Positions 60,771-64,000 of a DNA stretch of 64,000 nucleotides are shown here, in pieces. This DNA is from Paenibacillus monticola (GTDB lineage Bacteria; Bacillota; Bacilli; Paenibacillales; Paenibacillaceae). Below the pieces are notes generated by a model. That model saw only the letters and a list, made by a program, of their open reading frames with translations, had not been told where the DNA came from and made no database searches. The position numbers and the translations under genes were made by a program. How positions within the stretch are numbered: position 1 is the stretch's first letter; each line of letters begins with the position of its first letter. Location: positions 1 to 64,000 of the forward strand of contig NZ_WJXB01000011.1 in NCBI RefSeq assembly GCF_009664975.1. Direction: 5' to 3'.

Positions 60771-61020
60771 CCTCCTAAAAGTTTTGTGAGCATAGCTTCT
60801 TGGTTAACTTCGTTCAAAACTACATCGTAAGCATACCCTTAAGTTTTGTGAGCATAGCTTCTTTGGTTAACTTCGTTCAAAAATGCATCGTAAGCATACC
60901 CTTAAGTTTTGTGAGCATAGCTTCTTGGTTAACTTCGTTCAAAACTACATCGTAAGCATACCCTTAAGTTTTGTGAGCATAGCTTCTTGAATAACTTCGT
61001 TCAAAACTGCATCGTTACGA
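60771..61020 (-). repeat. Four tandem SD-type hairpin repeats upstream of the Spo0E-like gene
   Basis: Units of 62-63 bp start at 60780, 60842, 60905 and 60967 on plus. Each contains AGTTTTGTGAGCATAGCTTC and TTCAAAACT (or TTCAAAAAT). Only the unit nearest the gene ends in AGGAGG; the others have AAGGG. This accounts for most of the 344-nt gap before alaT. Confidence 0.9.
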
Positions 61021-61107
61021 GTCCTGTTAATGTAATTAAAGGAGATCGTTACTCCTAAAGTAAAATAATACCATAGGCTTGATAGATTCGCTATAGTCCA
61101 AACTTCT

Positions 61108-62328
61108 CTATTCCAGTCTTTCCCGCTCCAATTGTGCGACAAAAGTGCCAATACGATCAACCGCTTCGTTCAATTGGGAAACTGAGGTAGCATACGAGCA
61201 GCGCAAGTAGCCTTCGCCACCTAATCCAAATACACTGCCCGGAACTGCAGCCACCTTGTATTCAAGCAGTAGCCGCTGAGCGAATTGGTCGGAGGTTAAC
61301 CCGGTACGCTGTACGCTCGGGAAAGCATAAAATGCGCCCTGCGGCTCATGGCATTCCAGCCCGGCATCACGTAAGCCCTTGACGATCAATCGCCGCCGTT
61401 GATTATAGGAATCCGCCATCCGGTCCTTCTCTTCCATTCCGTTAGTCAGTGCCTCTAGTGCAGCCACCTGACCCATGGAAGGAGCACACATTACGGTATA
61501 TTGATGAATCTTGAGCATCGCGGCGATCAGATCCGGGTGACCACAGGCATAACCCATCCGCCATCCGGTCATCGCAAAAGCCTTGGAGAACCCACTGACC
61601 AGAATGGTGCGGTCAATCATGCCAGGCAGCGATGCAAAGCTTACATGGTTGCTGCCATAAGTCAGCTCCGCATAAATTTCATCCGATATTACGATGAGAT
61701 CATGTTTCACTACGACCTTAGCGATCGGTTCCCAGTCCTCCCGACTCATTATGGCACCGGTCGGATTGCTTGGATAACATAGAATCAGAATTTTGGAGCG
61801 GGGTGTAATCTTGGCCTCGAGTGCCTCCGCAGTAATCTTAAAGTTGTTCTCACCAAAAGTCTCCACGCCCACAGGAATACCACCGCCGATAGCCGTAATC
61901 GGCGAATAGGATATATAACAAGGCTCGGGGATGAGTATTTCGTCGCCCGGCGCGATCAGTGCGCGCAACGCCAGATCAATCGCCTCACTACCACCCACAG
62001 TGGCTATAATCTGATTCGCAGGATCATATTCCACGGCAAAGCGGGTGTGCAGATAATTGGCAATGCCTTCGCGCAACTCAGGCATTCCCGCGTTGGAGGT
62101 ATATCCAGTAAATCCTCTTTCCAGCGAATAAACGCAAGCTTCTCTGACATGCCAGGGAGTCTTGAAATCTGGCTCCCCAACTCCCAGAGAAATGATATCC
62201 TTGCTGCCTGCCGCCAGATCAAAAAACTTGCGGATGCCCGATGGCTGTATTTGCTGCACCAGTGGAGCCAAATAGGAATTCATCGACTTGCTAGTATCTC
62301 CGTCTAGCTGCGTTTTGTTCGTAATCAT
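61108..62328 (-). CDS. alaT: Class I aminotransferase, AlaT-like
   Basis: PLP-dependent aminotransferase of 406 aa: LGVGEPDFKTPWHVREA, YPSNPTGAIMSRE, ISDEIYAELTY, the PLP lysine in SGFSKAFAMTGWRMGYACG and the C-terminal Arg in GYLRCSYATS. Together with the Lrp-type gene 13 nt upstream it matches the B. subtilis alaR-alaT (yugG-yugH) pair, for which alanine transamination is known. A broader aromatic/aspartate specificity cannot be excluded. Confidence 0.82.
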   Translation of the reverse strand: MITNKTQLDGDTSKSMNSYLAPLVQQIQPSGIRKFFDLAAGSKDIISLGVGEPDFKTPWHVREACVYSLERGFTGYTSNAGMPELREGIANYLHTRFAVEYDPANQIIATVGGSEAIDLALRALIAPGDEILIPEPCYISYSPITAIGGGIPVGVETFGENNFKITAEALEAKITPRSKILILCYPSNPTGAIMSREDWEPIAKVVVKHDLIVISDEIYAELTYGSNHVSFASLPGMIDRTILVSGFSKAFAMTGWRMGYACGHPDLIAAMLKIHQYTVMCAPSMGQVAALEALTNGMEEKDRMADSYNQRRRLIVKGLRDAGLECHEPQGAFYAFPSVQRTGLTSDQFAQRLLLEYKVAAVPGSVFGLGGEGYLRCSYATSVSQLNEAVDRIGTFVAQLERERLE

Positions 62329-62341
62329 ATGGTTTCTTCCT

Positions 62342-62842
62342 TTATGGAGAGATCATTAGACGATTGTCTTCTTCATGCTCCTCGAAGATGATCCCGTCCT
62401 GTTTGTATTTTTTAAGTGTAAAATTCGTTTTGGTTGAGAGTACTGCGTCGATTGGAGATAGTTTCTCGGATACAAAATTGGCGACTTCCCGCAGATTGCG
62501 GCCTTCTACTTCGACTAGAAGATCATAAGCACCGGACATCAAATACACAGATTTCACTTGTGGATACAGATAGATTCGCTCCGCTATCCCTTCGAAACCA
62601 CGTCCCCGTTCGGGTGTAATCTGGACTTCAATCAGTGCGGTTACTCGCTCGTCATCCACCTTATCCCAATTGACAACTGTAGCATATTTAACGATGACAT
62701 GGTCTTTCTCCATTTGTTCAATCACCGTCTTCACGTCGTCTTCCTCTGCTCCAAGCAGTGTTGCCATTAACGCTGTGGAGCTTCTCGCGTCTTCCTTAAG
62801 CAGTTCCAGCACTTTCCTCTTCAGTTCATTCATTTCCTTCAT
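62342..62842 (-). CDS. alaR: Lrp/AsnC-family regulator, AlaR-like
   Basis: A 166-aa regulator with an N-terminal winged helix (KRKVLELLKEDARSSTALMATLLGAEEDDVKTVIEQMEKDHVI, in parts) and a C-terminal RAM ligand-binding domain (VTALIEVQITPERGRGFEGIA, VYLMSGAYDLLVEVEG, STKTNFTLKKYK). The ATG at 62842 follows GGAGG at 6 nt. It precedes and presumably regulates the aminotransferase gene in response to an amino acid, alanine by analogy. Confidence 0.85.
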   Translation of the reverse strand: MKEMNELKRKVLELLKEDARSSTALMATLLGAEEDDVKTVIEQMEKDHVIVKYATVVNWDKVDDERVTALIEVQITPERGRGFEGIAERIYLYPQVKSVYLMSGAYDLLVEVEGRNLREVANFVSEKLSPIDAVLSTKTNFTLKKYKQDGIIFEEHEEDNRLMISP

Positions 62843-63018
62843 GCCTTCCCTCCGGAATTGTTCGCCCATGACTTTACGCTGTTAGCGCGTCGCCCGCGAA
62901 AAGAGTTTAATGTTTAATACTAATATGACATGAAAAGGATATCTCTGCAAACTAAATAACCCCACGCTATGTACATCATGGATCATTTCTTGTTTCTTTC
63001 ACTCCAGATAAAAATAAA

Positions 63019-63052
63019 GCCCGCCCACCGGATCAATCCGGTATGGACGGGC
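63019..63052 (-). terminator. Terminator downstream of the coat-protein gene
   Basis: GCCCG...ACCGGAT pairs with TCCGGT...CGGGC, followed on the minus strand by TTTATTTTT. It lies about 80 nt past the stop at 63131. Confidence 0.7.
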
Positions 63053-63130
63053 CATTCAACAACAATTGTTGAGCAGACTGCAATAAAGTGCTAGCTATTG
63101 TTGCCCTTGCTTCACGCAGTTACAGCAGGG

Positions 63131-63517
63131 TTACATATAATAAGAGTTTTGGTTCTGATTGGGCTGATGCTGCGGATAGTGGGCCTGGCCATAAGAGCCA
63201 TTGCCACCTGTTTTTTGCTGAACAAACTGCTGACTTTTTTGCTGTGTTTGCAGGGCGCACTGAATCTGCTTATCCACTTCCTGGCGCAGCGCCTTGGAAG
63301 GTGCTGTATACATATTCATCTGCGACATATGTGTATACAGATCTCCTTGCAGACGCAACGTATCCATCGTCAACTCGTTAAAGGTTTGACGAACGGTTGG
63401 ACAAGCCGACTCCGTTGCAGCGGTTGTATATTCGCGTACCGTCCGTTTCAAGTCAGCCAAAATCGTATTCATTAAATCTTCATCCGGCATAAATGCTGAT
63501 CCATTCTGAGCATTCAC
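63131..63517 (-). CDS. CotF-like spore coat protein
   Basis: A 128-aa protein starting with GTG, AAAGGAGG 7 nt upstream. The core (DEDLMNTILADLKRTVREYTTAATESACPTVRQTFNELTMDTLRLQGDLYTHM, in parts) fits the CotF coat-protein family, a four-helix ferritin-like bundle. The tail is Gln/Asn/Tyr-rich (QTQQKSQQFVQQ, QNQNSYYM), typical of coat-associated proteins. It forms a pair with the small gene upstream. Confidence 0.8.
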   Translation of the reverse strand: MNAQNGSAFMPDEDLMNTILADLKRTVREYTTAATESACPTVRQTFNELTMDTLRLQGDLYTHMSQMNMYTAPSKALRQEVDKQIQCALQTQQKSQQFVQQKTGGNGSYGQAHYPQHQPNQNQNSYYM

Positions 63518-63547
63518 AAAATAACCTCCTTTTAAATTGAATTGCAA

Positions 63548-63781
63548 TTATTGGGGTTGTGTAGGCGCGTATTGTTGATGATGCTGAAGCAGCTGTGTCA
63601 GCGAGTTCATATGTTGGGTATGGCTTTGTAGATGCTGCATACAAATTTGGTGTACTGTCGAGTTCTGTGTAGTTCCCGCTGTTGCAGCCAGCTGCTTAAT
63701 GAGTAAATCCTCGTTGGAAATGGAGTCCGCGATGTATTCCAGTTCTTTTCCGCTGAGAGCCTGCATTTGCATGGATTGCAT
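63548..63781 (-). CDS. Small helical protein paired with the CotF-like gene
   Basis: A 77-aa Gln/His-rich protein with a helical region resembling a short CotF-like segment (LEYIADSISNEDLLIKQLAAT) and a His/Gln C-terminus (LLQHHQQYAPTQPQ). AAGGAGG lies 11 nt before the ATG. It ends 30 nt before the CotF-like gene and is probably co-expressed in the mother cell. Function not known beyond this context. Confidence 0.65.
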   Translation of the reverse strand: MQSMQMQALSGKELEYIADSISNEDLLIKQLAATAGTTQNSTVHQICMQHLQSHTQHMNSLTQLLQHHQQYAPTQPQ

Positions 63782-63962
63782 GAATGGTGTTCCCTCCTTG
63801 AATAGATGTTTCAAACAGTATGTAGTATGGACCATTGATACTCCGTTTATGTGCCAAATTGCGCAAGCCCAAAATAGACAATCAGTTGCTGTAGTCTGAG
63901 AATGAGATGCTTAAATTCTGCTAATAATACTATACCGGAATGATAAAAGGAGAGAGTAGATT

Positions 63963-64000
63963 ATGCACTTGAACAGCGGGCAACTGCCCTGGAGGAGCAC
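63963..64000 (+). CDS. Start of a plus-strand gene cut by the window end
   Basis: ATG at 63963, with AAGGAGAG about 8 nt upstream; the first residues read MHLNSGQLPWRS and the frame is open to the window edge. The fragment is too short to identify. It is divergent from the coat-type genes. Confidence 0.45.
   Translation, partial: MHLNSGQLPWRS

Noticed and set aside
60780..61020. Possible CRISPR array (regular 62-nt period)
   Set aside because: The whole unit is repeated including what would be spacers; no unique spacers and no cas genes. It is a simple tandem repeat.
60945..61160. Minus-strand ORF ending in the repeat units
   Set aside because: It overlaps the end of alaT and reads mostly repeat sequence; no ribosome site. 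Treated as noncoding.

Overview
The window looks like a chromosomal segment of an endospore-forming Firmicute, most probably Paenibacillus or a close relative. The reasons are S-layer-homology anchoring, LiaFSR, T-box and SAM-I leaders, YesM/YesN-type carbohydrate regulation, Spo0E-like and CotF-like sporulation proteins, a futalosine-pathway menaquinone gene, and AGGAGG ribosome sites with frequent GTG and TTG starts. Almost every gene is on the minus strand; corA, an SDR oxidoreductase, a small leader ORF and a partial gene at the right edge are on plus.

Layout. 0-8.2 kb: GSI-beta glutamine synthetase, DAHP synthase, IspH, an OmpR/EnvZ-type two-component pair and a membrane HtrA protease. 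8.2-8.8 kb is a gene-free repeat region (nested hairpin, hexamer microsatellite, palindrome array). 8.8-11.7 kb is a liaF-liaS-liaR envelope-stress operon, followed by a gamma-SASP-like gene with a sigma-G-like promoter, a 3D-domain wall enzyme, thrS behind a T-box, and an SPFH/ribbon-helix-helix pair. 16.8-20.6 kb holds mqnC and the metA-metI operon behind a SAM-I riboswitch. corA follows with an unusual leader, then pfkB, an HRDC protein and a ROK fructokinase.

25.4-39.3 kb is one long cobalamin operon under a B12 riboswitch. It encodes cobalt uptake (cbiMNQO), a CbiH-CbiX fusion, and cbiJ, cbiC, cbiD, cbiET, cbiL, cbiF, cbiG and cbiA. Together these carry out the anaerobic route from sirohydrochlorin to cob(II)yrinate a,c-diamide. 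A PduO-type adenosyltransferase lies apart at 54.7 kb.

40.6-50.5 kb is an alpha-galactoside locus: GH36 alpha-galactosidase, an ABC importer, a YesN/YesM two-component system and an aldose-epimerase-like protein. Six of its genes lie between inverted copies of a structured intergenic repeat. 50.7-55.8 kb carries a marR-hydrolase pair between duplicated terminators, a PolA-like 5'-3' exonuclease, an ArsC/Spx-family protein, an RluA pseudouridine synthase, the adenosyltransferase and a lipoprotein. 56-64 kb carries a giant YfkN-like surface nucleotidase with SLH domains, a Spo0E-like protein behind four tandem repeats, an alaT/alaR pair and small coat-type proteins.

The most unusual content is noncoding. 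There are arrays of 24-nt palindromes sharing one geometry at two unrelated loci, a repeat family that delivers a Shine-Dalgarno sequence to the next gene, a three-copy element whose hairpin shows compensatory changes, and a leader ORF overlapping an attenuator-like hairpin ahead of corA. Two small gene fossils (a metC-like tail and an exonuclease tail) record past deletion and insertion.
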